A stretch of 64,000 nt of DNA from Diaprepes abbreviatus (GCA_034092305.1 JASJET010000004.1:10744501-10808500); one strand, 5' to 3'; counted from the first letter of the stretch, positions 20,708 to 33,200 are shown. The notes: a model not told the origin generated them from the letters alone. Made by a program: numbers and translations.

Positions 20708-21190
20708 GTTTTTACGTCGTTGCCAGACCAATTTCACTTTACAGACCACCTTAGACCACCCAGAAACAATTATATTAGAAGCAAATAAATATGCGTTGTA
20801 TGATTATTTTTATTCATGAAATCAATTAATATTGAGAGGGGTAAGCAAATTAAAAAAAAAAAATTTTCATGTTGTATTAGCCACGTTCATGAGCCAATTG
20901 CAACTTATCTCGAACTAAAGCCCAGTATATCAAATTTGTATCATTTTACCAGTGATTCAGACCCGCCAGTGTTGCCGTTTTTACGCCATGTAAAATATTA
21001 AACAGCAAAGAATAATGATATAAAATCTTTGTGTATTCCTTTCTCTTTAAATCTGGTCATTTTGATTGGTATTTTTTTACATTTGAGCATTTTATCTAAA
21101 TTTTTAAATTGAAACTAACAGTTTCGTTAACTTTACCTTTGTAGAGAATACAATTCTGTATATAACACTCACTTTGAAGAAATAAAAAAT
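20705..21190. other. no supported gene
   Basis: AT-rich sequence between the microsatellite and the long repeat arm; nothing recognised. Confidence 0.4.
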
Positions 21191-21223
21191 GCTTACAATA
21201 TGGCGGCCAAAAAAATTGATTTT

Positions 21224-22010
21224 GTCCGATTTTCTCCAAAATTGGTATGGAGGAGTTTTCGGGGTTGTACCCAACGAATCTGAAATTATTTTTCAAAAAT
21301 TCAAAATGGCGGATCCAATATGGCGGACATAAAAAATTTAATTTAGTCCGATTTTCTCCAAAATTGGTATGGGGGAGTTTTCGAAGTGCCACATAACGAA
21401 TTTAATTTTATTTTAAAAAAAATCAATATGGCGGATCCAATATGGCGGACGAAAAAATCAATTTTGTCCGATTTTCTCCAAAATTGGTACAGGGGAGTTT
21501 TCGGGGTCGCATATGACGACTAAAATAATTTTTAAAAAATTCAATATGGCGGATCCAATATGGCCGACAAAAAAATTAATTTTGTCCGATTTTCTCCAAA
21601 ATTAGTACGAGGGATTTTTGGGGGTCGCATATGACGAATCTAAAATAAATTTTAAAAAATTCAATTTGGCGGATCCAATATGGCCGCCAAAATAAAATTT
21701 TTTGTCCGATTTTCTCCAAAATTGGTACGGGGGAGTTTTCGGAGTCGCATTTGACAAATCTAAAATAATTTTTAAAAAATTCAATATAGCGGATCTAATA
21801 TGGCGAACGAAAAAATCAATTTTGTCCGATTTTCTCCAAAATTGGTATGGGGAAGTTTTCGGGGCCTCACATAAAGAATCAGAAATTATTTTTAAAAAAT
21901 TCAATATGGCGGATTCAATATGGCGAACAAAAAAAATCAATTTTGTCCGATTTTCACCAAAATTGGTACGGGAGAGTTTTCGGGGTAACACATGACGAAT
22001 CTAAAATTAT
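21224..22010 (+). repeat. left array of ~120-bp repeats, seven units
   Basis: GTCCGATTTTCTCCAAAATT starts at 21224, 21346 (as GTCCG), 21466, 21584, 21704, 21824 and 21945, so units are 118-122 bp. Each carries GGGGAGTTTTCGGGG and a pair of ATGGCGG motifs. Frames such as 21702-21995 are readings of the repeat, not genes. Confidence 0.93.
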
Positions 22011-22361
22011 TTAAAAATGGCGTATCTAATATTGTGGATAAAAAATTAATTTATTTTCTTTAAATATCGATATTGGAAGGTGTTGGGGCCTATATTATCA
22101 ATCTAAAATTAATTTGAAATTTAAGATAGTGGATTTTCTATGACAGACTAAATATTCGTTTGACCCAATTTGATTGATATTTGGAAAACTCTAAGAACTA
22201 AAGAATTTTTAGTGGTTCATTTTAGGGTGATTTACAACTTTGGATAAAATTTGTACTTTTTTGCCACTTTGGAGTCATTGAGAAGTACAGTAATTTCGAT
22301 TAGTTTTTAGTTCAAATAATTTATGAATATCATAATGAATTGTAAAACTAAAAATAGAAAA

Positions 22362-22680
22362 ATAAAATTTTTATAAAAAAATTGAACCGACTTCTAAAAG
22401 TGCGCTAAAAAGTGAAAAATAACCATAAATTTTTATATGAAATAGAACTTTTTGAAGTCGGCGCCAAATTATTTGTAAATGAAATAAACAACTACTAATA
22501 TATACAAATTATGGTAAGAAAGCAATTACAAAAAGAGTATTTTAAATCTGTTTATGCAAATTACATTTTCTCAAGTATTAGTTTGGCGCCGACTTCAAAA
22601 AGTTCAATTTCATATAAAAATTTATGGCACTTTTTAGCGCACTTTTAGAAGTCGGTTCAATTTTTTTATAAAAATTTTAT
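22362..22680. repeat. fold-back palindrome with near-identical arms
   Basis: 53 bases at 22362-22414 are matched exactly in reverse by 22628-22680 (including AACCGACTTCTAAAAGTGCG). The pairing continues inward with about one mismatch to GAAGTCGGCGCC, giving arms of about 100 bp around a ~110-bp loop. Near-identity of the arms in an otherwise decayed element suggests recent origin or conversion. Confidence 0.9.
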
Positions 22681-23592
22681 AATACAATATATACTATAAT
22701 TGAACGGAGCTTGTGGTCAAAAATATTGTATTCAAACGTTTGAGCAACAGTTGTATACATTAATTCAGCTGTTCAAATTTGATTAGTAATAAATTAAAAA
22801 ATGTTGTTACTCGTTTAGGCGCTTTTCATACTGTTTGCTGTGCAATTTAATGCCTCAGCAAAATATGTGGCATAAGAGATATGCTAGCCGAATCTAAAGT
22901 TTTGCTGGAAATACCGTAGACAGAATTTTGGAGGGGTCGTTCGAGAATTAATTTTAATATATGATAGGCTAATGCAGTAATTGATAGAACATTTTTTTGA
23001 TCAACTAAAAAAATAATAAAATAGAAACTCTAGCGGTTCTGATAAAAAATATCGAAACGTTTACAGTAGTTATTCAACGGGTACATATAAGAAATATGGT
23101 TTAGAAAAACTTTCTTTAGATAGAAGTAATACATTTATGACATTATTTGACAAATATAGAAAAGAAGGAAGTGAAGAATCTGAAAATTTTCAATTTTGGT
23201 TTGAATCTTAAATTCAAATTTAGAGTTATTCGAGCCGATAGAACCGATACGTTTCCACTCACTTGTCTATGCTTCCTTTTTTCTTTATTTGCGATAAACC
23301 GAATTACGATGTGAGACTTTTTATGCTTTGAAATTCTCCTTATGCTACCAACCGAAGCCAAAGAATAGTTTTTAAAGGGATACTTTAATATTAATTTCAC
23401 TAATGAAGCATTTCGGGATTATTCCCAGATGTAACAACTGAAATGACAGTAATCAAGAGTACAAAATCAGAGACTAGAATCACAGAAATGACTCAAAAAG
23501 AACTTGCTACTTCAAGATGAACTATGACTACAAATGTCTTAGGTAGTTATTCTGATACTGAATGGAAACGATGAATTACACCATTTTGATAA

Positions 23593-24680
23593 TTGAATGG
23601 TAATTTAACCAATAAAATTATGAATGGATTATTACACAGATTTGATCGAGTAGATAAAATTCACTTGATTTATGATCGATACGACAGCACAACGGTTAAT
23701 CCAGAACAGTTGGAACGAATTCGGAGGTATGGAAATGATAGCGAAACCAAAGAATATATAATTATTGGCGGTCAATCTACATGAAACTTTAAAAAATTCT
23801 GCAGTAATGATACAAGTAAATCAAATTTAGTGGAATTTATTGAAAATTATATAAAAAAATATTCGGTTACCAATACAGAATAAGTTGATCATTTCTGGAG
23901 CATTTGAGCATATGTTATTATGGAAAATGATCAATATTTCGATGCATATTTCTTATGTGATCATACAGAAGCAGATACCAAGATTGTATTTTATGCCTGT
24001 CAGTTACAAGAGCTGGATTCCGATAAAAAGTTTAAAATTATTTTTAAATCCCCAGACACAGATGTGTTTATCTTATCATGGATTCTTAAAGGAACTTCTT
24101 TTATGGTTTAATACTGGAAATATTTTCTCGATTTATTCCCGTACATACTATTACAAACGATATTGGAAAAATTCAGTGTGACAGTATTTTAATAATCAAT
24201 GCTGTGATAGATTAAGTTTCATATATGACGTTGGAAAAAAGAAGGCGTACAAAGCTTTAAATAAACCTGCAGGTGATGGACTTAATACTTTGACAGTGTA
24301 TTTATCAAAAATATGACTCTCAGAATAACTTTAAAAACTGTTGTGAATGTATAAAAAAATTAAGATACAATATCGCGTTGAAAAAAAAATATATCTGATG
24401 AAAATTTGCCACCTTCTAAATCGGCCTTAGTTTAACATTTAAGAGCGATATGGCAAACAAATGAATGGGATCAAGCAAAAAAAGTAATATTGTATCTCTT
24501 GATCCATTAACTCATAGTTGGAAACTTGGAAATAACTGTTTAGAGTTTAATTATTTTGAAGCTTTGGACATGCTACAAAGATATGTCTGTTCATACACTG
24601 GAAAATGTACACAAAATTGTATCTGTGTATCCTCGAATTTAGAATGCTGCGCAGTATACGCACGTTTATAACAGAATTGT
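23593..24680 (+). pseudogene. transposon gene with EADT/SPDTDV nuclease-like motif and CXC-like tail
   Basis: Plus-strand pieces line up as one broken protein: RFDRVDKIHLIYDRYD (23593-23784); CDHTEADTKIVFYACQLQEL and KSPDTDVFIL (23920-24111); GDGLNTLTVYLS-like sequence near 24270; and a C-terminal Cys-rich part CSYTGKCTQNCICVSSNLEC (24465-24671). EADT followed by SPDTDV and a CXC-like cysteine tail is a pattern I know from transposon-derived proteins in insects and other animals. The acidic residues suggest a PIN/XPG-like metallonuclease, which is inference. Stops and frameshifts separate the pieces. Confidence 0.6.
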
Positions 24681-25322
24681 ATGAATGTTAAACATTTTAT
24701 GGAAGACGATGATTTTTACCCGACAAATCGGGTTATTGATGAAAATAATCATATTATTGGAGGTGAAAATAATGAATAATATAAAATAGAGCGCTATCTT
24801 TAGACAATAAATAAAATAACAGATTATATATTGGTTTCAATAAAGTAATATCATAGTAAATAAAAATCGTCGACTTGAAATAAAATAATTCTAAAGGTAA
24901 GAAAGTGAAATATGCCCTCATAGCGCGCGTCTGTGCGGCCGCAACCACCATCTTGAGTGTACGCTCACGCAACACGTCTGAAACGGGTTACTTTTGAGTC
25001 CCACTTTCAGCGTCACAAACTCCACTTGCTCACATCAAAAAAATCTCTGTTGATGTTGAAGGTTCAAATTTCCAAAAATAACGAATTTCGTAATTTTTTT
25101 GCATAAAATTGTAAATCTCTTGGCAAGGAAGCATTTTCCGAAAAACTGTTAAAAGATAAAAAATATTTTGACGTGTTTTATTTAATAATTAATTTTAAAT
25201 CTTTTTTAATTAAAAAAATAAATTCAATATTTCAACCTCATATAAAATGAATAATAATAACAGCCAAAAAAAACAGCAGGAAATTGAATTCGAATCATCG
25301 ACGTGACATTTCAATGCTAAAT

Positions 25323-25622
25323 AAAATTTTTATAAAAAAATTGAACCGACTTCTAAAAGTGCACTAAAAAGGGAAAAATGCCTAGAAATTTTTATATGAA
25401 ATTGAAATTTTTGAAGAAGCCAAACTAATACCTGACCAAAAGTGATTCGCATAAACAGATTAAAAATACTTTATTTGCAATTGCTTTCTTCCATAATTTG
25501 TATATATTAGTTATTTATTTCATTTAGAAATAATTTGGCGTCATGTAAAAATGTATAGTTATTTTTCCCTTTTTAGCGCACTTTTAGAAGTCGGTTCTAT
25601 TTTTTTATAAAAATTTTATTTT
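25323..25622. repeat. fold-back repeat of the right arm
   Basis: Ends ATAAAATTTTTATAAAAAAA and its reverse complement, with AACCGACTTCTAAAAGTGC inside. The middle (TTGCAATTGCTTTCTTCCATA) is the reverse complement of the loop of 22362-22680. It is more degraded than the left copy. Confidence 0.82.
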
Positions 25623-26689
25623 TAGATTTTTAGTTTTGAATTCATTATGATATTCATAAATTATTTGAAATAAGTGCTAATCGAGATTAGTGTACCTCGC
25701 AATGACTCCAAGGTGGCAAAAAAGTATCGATTTTATCCAGAATTGTAAATCACCCTAAAATGAACCACTATAAATTCTTTGATTCTTAGAGTTCTCCAAA
25801 TACCAATGAAATTGTATCAAACAAATATTTAGTCTGTCATAGTAAATCCACTATCTTAAATTTCAAATTAATTCTAGATTGGTAATATAGGCCCTAAAAC
25901 CTTCCAATATCGATATTTAAAGAATTTGAGACGTAAATTTCTTAGCCCCAAGAACAAAGCAATATCAGTTCTTGATAAAACCGGAAATTGTAAAATTTTT
26001 AGTCCTTAATTTTGTATCTTATCAACCTAATAGTTGTAAAAAGTTAACTTCATATTAGTAATACACCATCCCCCAACGCCCTAATATCAAATCCGAAAAA
26101 ATGTGAATAAGGTAAAATTTTCAATCCACCATATTAGATCCGCCATATTGAATTTCAAAAAAATAATTTTAACGTTTTAATCTAATCTAAATCTAAACCC
26201 TTCAAAACCCCTTAGTACCAATTTTAGATGAAATCCAGAAATTTAAAATTTCTAAACGGTCATATTGCATCTAACATATTAGATTTTCTTAAAATAATTT
26301 TATATTCGCTATTTATATCCTCAAAAACGATTTAGTTCCACATTTGAACAAAATCGAAAAATGTAAAATTTTTAGTTCGCCTTATTGAATTCTGAAAAAA
26401 TACTATTAAATTCTTAATTTACATCCTCAAGAACCTTCAATATTAGTTTTGGAGAAAGTCGAAAAATGTAAAATTTTTAGGACACTATATTGAATGCGTC
26501 AGATTGAGTTGTTCAAAAAATATTTAAAATTCGTAATTAACACTAACAAAAATCCACCGACTTTAGACCAAATCGATAGATGTAGAATCTTTAATCCGCC
26601 ATCTTAGATCCGCCATATTTATTTTTTTTTAAAATAATATCAGATTCGTAATGTGCTATCCCTAAAACTCCCTCATATCAATTTTGAGA

Positions 26690-27290
26690 AAAATCGGACA
26701 AAATTAATTTTTTATCTACAATATTGGATACGCCACTCCGAAAATTCCCACGTACCAACTTTGGAGAATATCGGACAAAATTGATTTTTTGTCCGGCATA
26801 TTGGATCCGCCATACAGAATTTTTAAAAAATATTTTAAATTCGTTATGTGAGACCCCGAAAACTCCCCCATACCAATTTTGGAGAAAATCGGACAAAATT
26901 GATTTTTTCGTCGGCCATATTGGATCCGCCATTTTGAATTTTTTAAAAATAATTTTAGATTCGTCATGTGCGACCCCGAAAACTCCCCCGTATCAATTTT
27001 GGAGAAAATTGGACAAAATTGGTTTTTTTGTCCGCCATATTGGATCCGCCATATTGAAGTTTCTAAAAATATTTTGAATTCGTTATATACGACCTCGAAA
27101 ACTCCCCCATTCCAATTTTGGAGAAAATGGCACAAAATTAAATTTTTTTGTCCGTCATATTGGATCCGCCATTCTGAATTTTTTAAAAATAATTTCAGAT
27201 TCGTTGGGTATAACCCCGTAAATTTCTCCATACCAATTTTGGAGAATATCGAACAAAATTAATATTTTTGGCCGCCATATTGTAAGCGCC
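26690..27290 (-). repeat. right array of ~120-bp repeats, about five to six units
   Basis: The same ~120-bp units as at 21224-22010, in reverse (ATCGGACAAAATTGATTTTT, ATTGGATCCGCCAT). More weakly related sequence continues down to about 26.1 kb. Confidence 0.9.
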
Positions 27291-27299
27291 ATCTTGGAT

Positions 27300-27475
27300 T
27301 TTACTTCACCAATTTCATCTAAAAAAATATGGAACCACCGCAGCAACTTCCTGAATATAACGCAAAAAATTTCATTCAAATCGGTGCAGCCGTTTCGGAG
27401 AAATCGGTGTACATACATAAAAAAAACATACATACGCGACGAATTGAGAACCTCCTTCTCTTAGAAGTCGGTTAA
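27300..27475. repeat. terminal segment of the right arm
   Basis: It contains CGATTTCTCCGAAACGGCTGC in reverse, a stretch I recognise from many arthropod repeats, and ends CTTCTCTTAGAAGTCGGTTA. No counterpart is left at the left end. Confidence 0.6.
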
Positions 27476-27479
27476 AAAA

Positions 27480-28870
27480 GCATTTTCTTTTAATGCTCCC
27501 TTTTAGCCTTCATAGGATCACGATTTAGAGTCTTATTATAGGCTTTTAAACTACGAAAGTCTCATCTAAGTGGGTTTAATGTCATGTGGCAGTAGTAGAA
27601 ACAAATAGTCAAAAATTTTAAAGAAATTATTTTGCATTAACAAATCTCCATATGGTCGCTTAAAACCTGTTTTTTAAAAATTCAATTAGACCGGAGGCCA
27701 GATTCTGTAAGCATATGTTTTGACATTCCCTTTCCTTTAAGGACAGTGACATACTTATTTGTTACTACAGACTGAACAAAGATGGAAGATCCTTATTATG
27801 ACATTCTCTTGCCCTATACTTTTATAGAATCGCAGCCCGGGAGTTATCGACAGTTTTTTTCAATTTGCATTAGCGTGAAAGTATATTTAGTTATCTATTT
27901 TATTACGAAAAGTCTGTACTGCACACCTAGTTCAACAGTGAAAAGTGAGATCGAGAGTATATAAAAAAAAATACCAAAATATTTATCTGCATCATGCTGA
28001 AACTTCGCCCGGTATAAATTTTAAATTTAAGGAAATGAGCTCGGTGTTCAACTCTTTTTACATGTATCTGGATTTGAACTGTCAACGGATTGGCAGCGGT
28101 TTTTTTGTCATTAATTAGACTGAATATACATTAGTAGCACTAACTTTTCAGGTTAAGAGTGATCATAATAACCAAAACAATACACTTGTACACTGATGCA
28201 AATGGGACACAAAAAACTCGCTAGCTCCAGTAGTAAATATATAGATACATCGTTTATAAATTTTATGAAAGACTAATTATGGTATACCAATTTTCAAAAT
28301 TGGATAACAGTAATCTTTAAACATAATAACTTTTTTCTTTAATTTCAATAATATTATATAGAAAAAATGGCCACCTTTTCCTCTATTTTTTATAAATTGA
28401 CAAAAATCGTATTTTTTAAAAACGTTTCATGGAAGTTTTAGACTAATCATGTAATAATAATATTCTTTGTACTTTGCAAATAAAAATAATTTTGAGAATT
28501 ATTTTCGAAAGTAAAAATGTTACTTTCCATTCTTTCGCAGAACATTAAAATGGAGAAATAATTTGTATGATTGATATTATATTATCATTCTAGTTAGTCT
28601 ATGGCCGTCGGTAAAGTACAATTGGTCTAACAAAGTCAGTAAAACCAACAGATATATTGATTGTTATACAAACTGCGTGGTTGCCAATTTTAGGGGCTTG
28701 TGAACGTTGATCTAACGAATCGAATTACATACTATATACGGATCAGACGCTAGCGTCCTCTACACGATAGATTTCGGAATTAAATCAATATATAATTCGA
28801 TATTCTACCACAATCTTAGGCCCAGCTAATATTTTGTCCCTAGCATCTTATGACTCTCCTGATTACGCTG
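27480..28870. other. no supported gene
   Basis: AT-rich DNA; a 60-codon frame at 27782-27964 is unsupported. Confidence 0.4.
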
Positions 28871-28877
28871 GCAAAAG

Positions 28878-28915
28878 GAACGTTTTCAAGCCCAAGCCCG
28901 GGCTTGAGAACGTTC
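28878..28915. repeat. strong hairpin, 16-bp stem
   Basis: GAACGTTTTCAAGCCC and GGGCTTGAGAACGTTC pair with one mismatch around the loop AAGCCC. It lies 60 bases upstream of a long (TA)n tract. Function unknown. Confidence 0.8.
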
Positions 28916-28972
28916 ATTTGGCTTGTGTTCGTAATAAGTATGTAACGAGTTGGGATTGTATAAGCGGTAAAA

Positions 28973-28975
<3 letters not shown>

Positions 28976-29050
<75 letters not shown>
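28976..29050. repeat. (AT)n microsatellite
   Basis: About 37 AT units followed by GATAGATA. No gene is associated. Confidence 0.95.
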
Positions 29051-29052
<2 letters not shown>

Positions 29053-29054
29053 TA

Positions 29055-29820
29055 GATAAACGAAGTATCGCACCCTAGTAATCTACAATATTTTCGATTT
29101 TTAAAGGAAAGTCACTCTTGATATAAAATTTTGCTTGCATTCGGAACAGTGATCATCAACGTCATGATAACCTATACAGGGTATTCAAAATATTAAAAAA
29201 TGTAGAATTCGTCTTAAATAAAATACTCTTAATTGTAATTTTTTCACACATTTTATTTAATTAAGTTGTTCCGAAATAAAAACAAACCTCAAATATGTTT
29301 AGTTTTAAATATTTTGAATATACGGTATACGTTATTATGACTTTAATCACTGTTTATGAAATCCGAAATCAAGCAAAACTTTTTATTAAGAATAATTTAG
29401 AGTGTTGTACGCTATGTCTGAACACATGTCGCGACATTGTATTCACCATTCTGCAATTCGACAAGTATAGTGACCTACTAAGCCTATATAATAGATTGCC
29501 CTCTTTGGACGTACCAAAAGTTTTCTTCGAAAATATTTATAATTTATTTTAGCGAAAATTTTTAATTTTTTGATGTTTTAGCCACCATATTGGAAGCACC
29601 AAGCTAAATTTCAAAAAAGTGTATATGCACAATGACAGCATGTTGGAACACCTGCTAATTTAAGTCTAAGAGGAATTTCTCTATGATATATTTTTATATC
29701 AAAAATCAGAAAATTTAGTAGCCATATTACGTCCTCTATACTGTCTTTTTAGAAAAGATCAGTCAGCAAAAATAAGAAGAGAATATAAGCTAAAATATTC
29801 CTAACTGCCACTGCTCTCTA
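29055..29820. other. no supported gene; one unrecognised short frame
   Basis: An 85-codon plus-strand frame (29295-29552) starts with a hydrophobic stretch and has several Cys, but shows no promoter, splice or domain support. The rest is AT-rich. Confidence 0.3.
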
Positions 29821-30420
29821 TATTGTCATAGATCTTCTAGCAGATATCTCTTTTTGGTTTCACTGCCAATTTATTCTCTCTAGTTTCTTCTCGGCAATCC
29901 TCTTTTTCTTTTCTTATGTGGTCTCCAAGTTAAAATTTGTTTGAGATTGCCTATCCTTCTTCATCTTTTGTCCTTGATCATATCATCTTAACTGCTTCGT
30001 TTTGATTTTGTCCATCATCTTGTGTTATACTTAAATTATTTCGGTAATCTTTTTTGTCGACCATATTTTCCTGTAATCAGTTACTATGGTTTTCAGTATG
30101 ACATTGTATATATTGGCTTCTAATATTACTTGGTCCTATAATACTTTAATCAACATGAATATGGCTTTTCATCCTTGTAAATTTTCTTTGCGAATGCTTC
30201 ATCTAGGGATCTCCTTTGAGTTATTTTTAGGCCTTTCACTATGTTTGATTATTTAACCATTTTCTAAAACAATATTGTGCGCTGTTCCTCCTAGGCATAT
30301 ATATATTCTGTTTTCTTTATGTTAACTTCAAGGCCACCTTTTTTATTTTCTTCAATTAATTTTCTTTTCATATAGATTTTAGATTGTGAGTGGATAATTA
30401 ACGCTTTTCTTTCTTTCTTT
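29820..30420 (-). pseudogene. LINE fragment, end of reverse transcriptase (RTE/CR1-like)
   Basis: Minus-strand pieces read GGLEVNIKKTEYIY, then GGTAHNIVLENG, IYNVILKTIVT, and a basic end with RKRKRGLPRRN-like residues. This order (GLEVN-KT-Y, thumb, then RGRP-RR-W) is the C-terminal end of RT in RTE/CR1-type LINEs. Many stops are present. The upstream catalytic part is not here; it may belong to the same family as the LINE at 46-47.4 kb. Confidence 0.6.
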
Positions 30421-30588
30421 AGAAACGTCTTAATACATTTCTTCGCTTGTTAAGACCAGGAGTAGTATCCCATTTTAATTTTATCTTATTTTGATTGTAA
30501 TCCCGGAGCTCCCCTTTTATGTAATTGGTAATCAATAGAAAGGGATGTTCGCTTCCTCATTTCCCTCGATTTCTTTGAGTACTGGCAT

Positions 30589-30860
30589 CTACATCAGACT
30601 TACCCTGTTGTTCCTTTCTAATGGCTCTAGATCTTGCTGACTGTCCAAATTCAACTGAAACTCATATGGGTTTGACCTGAGAGTCTTTACCTCTGCTTCG
30701 CCATCTGAAAATATGTATATTTTGGCATTTCTATTCAAGTACTCAACAGCACAAATTTGAATAGCATGCACTTCTTCTTGAAAGATAGTTGTGGTGTTTC
30801 GTAGGGATTTAATAAGTCCGAAGTGTGGGCTCGATACTTCCACTACAACCCCCATCTAAT
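30589..30860 (-). pseudogene. LINE RNase H remnant
   Basis: The frame has TTTIFQEEVHAIQICAVEYL (Glu block) and IYIFSDGEAEVKTLRSNPYE (Asp block, SDSQAA expected), then LERNNRVSLM where HNRVTLVWVPGH is usual. The final His block is lost. Confidence 0.75.
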
Positions 30861-30959
30861 CTTGGATCCATGAGTAAACCGTACCACTAAATCCTTCTTT
30901 ATCTTTAGTCGAGGTAATCTCTCTGTTCGTTTGGTAGCAGTCAATTACTACTTCATAGT

Positions 30960-32510
30960 TCAGATCAATGTCATATTTTATAGACGTGAAGTATATCGAT
31001 TTTTATATGGAATCTAATGAAATTTTATCCAGAATATTCACATGCCCAACAAAGTTTCTAGGATTGAGGATTTCTGTATGGAACAGTTTAGAGGCATTTG
31101 TTGCTGCTGCCTCACCACAGCTATGTAAAGTAGAGGGAGGTTCGGCTGTGGAGCATGGTGGCATAACTCTGGTGATTTCTACAGAGGTTAACTCTGTATT
31201 ATTTGCAGCTTTCTTTGAACTGCTGCTTGCCGCGTCTTTAGCTACCATATTAAGGAGGCATATGTAATTATAGGCTGGATGAACCCATCTTATTAAAGGA
31301 GGCTTTATTTGACTTGCATCTAAGAGTGTAATTATCGATTAATGTAAAAAGTTATTAAGAGCTCCCTCTATATCAACTAAAGCTCGAGTGCTTTCATTGA
31401 CATACAGAGATGTCTTTTGCCGTCAGTGATTTTTCCAGATTACCTACCAGAAAGTGCCAGCTTAATATGTAAACTAGTTTTTGTGAAACCATTTCTGTTA
31501 GGGTGTTTCGCTTCCTAAATGTCTACCAATAAGTTTCTCCATTGTCTTTGAAAGAAGAGAGGCGAAGTTTATTGGGTGGTTCAATGTTGATACATCCGAT
31601 TAGCGTTTTTCCGTTTTCGGTATGAATGTCACCCTAACTTCTCCATGCTTAAAGTATATAACCTAAAAAACAAATGGAGTTTAGCAGGGGCGAATCCAGC
31701 CTCTCTCTGGGGGGGGGGGGCGATATTATAACAATACAACAAGGCATGCAAAAGTGACTTGTCGACAGAGGGGGATGCTAGTCGTGTCAGCCACATTCAC
31801 TTTCCTAATGTAACAAGTAGAGACGAATCTATTTTTCTGTATTCGAAGCTCTTGGGGGGATGGGTGATCGCTCAGTATCGCAAGCGAAAGCAAACTGTCG
31901 AAGGGGTGTGCGTCTCTTTTCCTGAATTCGAAGGTCTTGGGGGGAGATTGCCCCCATCGCCTCCCCCCTGGGTTCGCGCCTGAGCAGGGGTATATAATTT
32001 CTAAAATACTAAGCCTTTTTATAGTAAGGCAGAAATTATTCTTTTTCCAAGTGATTTGAAACATTTGAGGCTCTCAGTCACTCATTTAATTTTGTATGAG
32101 GTGAAGATTTTACCTGCTAGGCATCTACGGGAGTTAATGATGCTGTAAATAATTTTTCTTTTTAAACCTCTTGCAGGCTGTCTTCATTTACAAAATTGGA
32201 TCCTGGAAACTGAATCTGTAGAAAGACGAATTAAACTTTCTACCTAATTTTCTGTTTGTCTTTTTAATGAGGTCAATGATGTTCTAGTGTCCCTTTGAGA
32301 GAAAAATTTGTAGATCTTGCGTTGAAGCGAGTTATATTATCTTCTCATACATTTGTCTCCATGTCGTTCTTTTGGATTGTCTAAGTTCTTTGTTATATTC
32401 AGTGAGGACTGTTTTATATTCTTCCAAATTTCTTGATTTTTTTGCTTTGTTGAAGAGTTGCCTTGATTCGTTCTAAGCTTAGGTAGTGCTTTGTTCCAAC
32501 ATCTCTCAGG
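30960..32510 (-). pseudogene. LINE reverse transcriptase remnant interrupted by a MITE
   Basis: Upstream (32.5-32.3 kb) is a basic region with EYKTVLTEYNKELRQSK-like sequence. RVTFIPKTEK and a degraded PISF-SLLSKTMEKLIGRHLG block lie at 31660-31500. VDIEGALNN (first Asp region) lies near 31370, then the region after RT with GEAAATNASKLFHTE and FVGHVNILDKI (31248-31003). The YxDD block has been lost between about 31.37 and 31.25 kb. The MITE 31685-31982 splits the domain. Confidence 0.7.
31685..31982. mobile_element. hAT-like MITE, 298 bp
   Basis: It begins CAGGGGCGAATCCAG and ends CTGGGTTCGCGCCTG, imperfect 15-bp inverted ends followed inward by G- or C-runs. The right end aligns with the left end of the 37460-39527 element over about 75 bp. 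It contains a direct repeat of its own terminal part (TTCGAAG-TCTTGGGGGGA, twice). No clean 8-bp duplication was found; AGCAGGGG occurs on both sides but overlaps the terminus. Confidence 0.68.
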
Positions 32511-32799
32511 CTCTTTTCATATTTTGATAGACAGCTGCACCTGTAAGCTTTTATTATATCATTTCGAAGCTCCAATGGCAAAAACCTTCTTTATTTCAAG
32601 CCCTGAATTGAGGCATTTAATTTCTCTGATGAGATTTTGTTACTTTGGATACCCTCTGTTCTTTTACTTAGTAGTTCGGTAAATTAAATTTCAATTTTAT
32701 GTGCTAGATGACAATAATTTTGTTTTGAATGAAATTCGATATATACAAATCTGCGATAGTTATATCAAGAATCTCTTTTCTGACTGTGTTTATAAAAGT

Positions 32800-33200
32800 G
32801 GGCTTATTGCCGTTATTGTATTAATTTATGTAGTATCCATATTGTGTTTTGGGCGTTTGCATCCCATCATAGAATCAAATGTTTATTTTCCTTGTGACAT
32901 CATCTGCCTGAGCTCTGGGGAAGTGTACTTGTCAGAGTCGTCAGAGAGATAAGCTGAGGCAATAATCAACTGCCTCTTTCCTGTCTCTGTCATCGTTTCT
33001 ACTGCAGTCGTCTTTTGTGATGAATTCTGGAACCGGAATAAAAGTTTGGGTCGAGCAGTATGGCTTCTTGTGGTCTGTCGTAAGCACTTTGGGATAGCAA
33101 CTGAATTTAATTTGAGTCTTTCTACATGCCCTATATTAAGGGTTCTTGTATTAATCCTATATTTAAATGTTCTTCGCTAAACCTTCTTCTAAGCACGCTG
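32800..33200 (-). pseudogene. LINE APE endonuclease remnant
   Basis: Minus-strand pieces read LNIGLIQEP (catalytic Glu block, near 33150), ASAYLSDDSDKY-like sequence in another phase near 32950, and WDANAQNTIW (near 32860), the D-x-N catalytic block. Several stops separate them. Confidence 0.72.

Larger units (their letters stand above)
21196..27475. mobile_element. large transposon with long inverted arms of ~120-bp repeats
   Basis: The two ends are inverted copies of each other. Each arm has an array of ~120-bp units containing GGATCCAATATGGCGGAC and TTTTCTCCAAAATTGGTA, then a divergent stretch, then a fold-back hairpin. The interior (22.7-25.3 kb) holds a decayed plus-strand gene. The right arm continues to a TTAGAAGTCGGTT end at 27475, while the left arm stops near 21196, so the left end is missing. 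Long inverted repeats with subterminal arrays indicate a DNA transposon; I do not assign the superfamily. Confidence 0.75.

Noticed and set aside
20591..20788. Frames with Tyr-Ile runs at this and other AT tracts
   Set aside because: AT repeats give open frames in several phases; there is no coding evidence.
26678..27262. Several frames of 84-171 codons in the 21-22 and 26-27 kb arrays, on both strands
   Set aside because: They have the 120-bp period of the repeat array and occur on both strands.
31683..31990. AGCAGGGG as an 8-bp duplication around the MITE
   Set aside because: The left copy overlaps the CAGGGG terminus of the element itself, so it is not an independent duplication.
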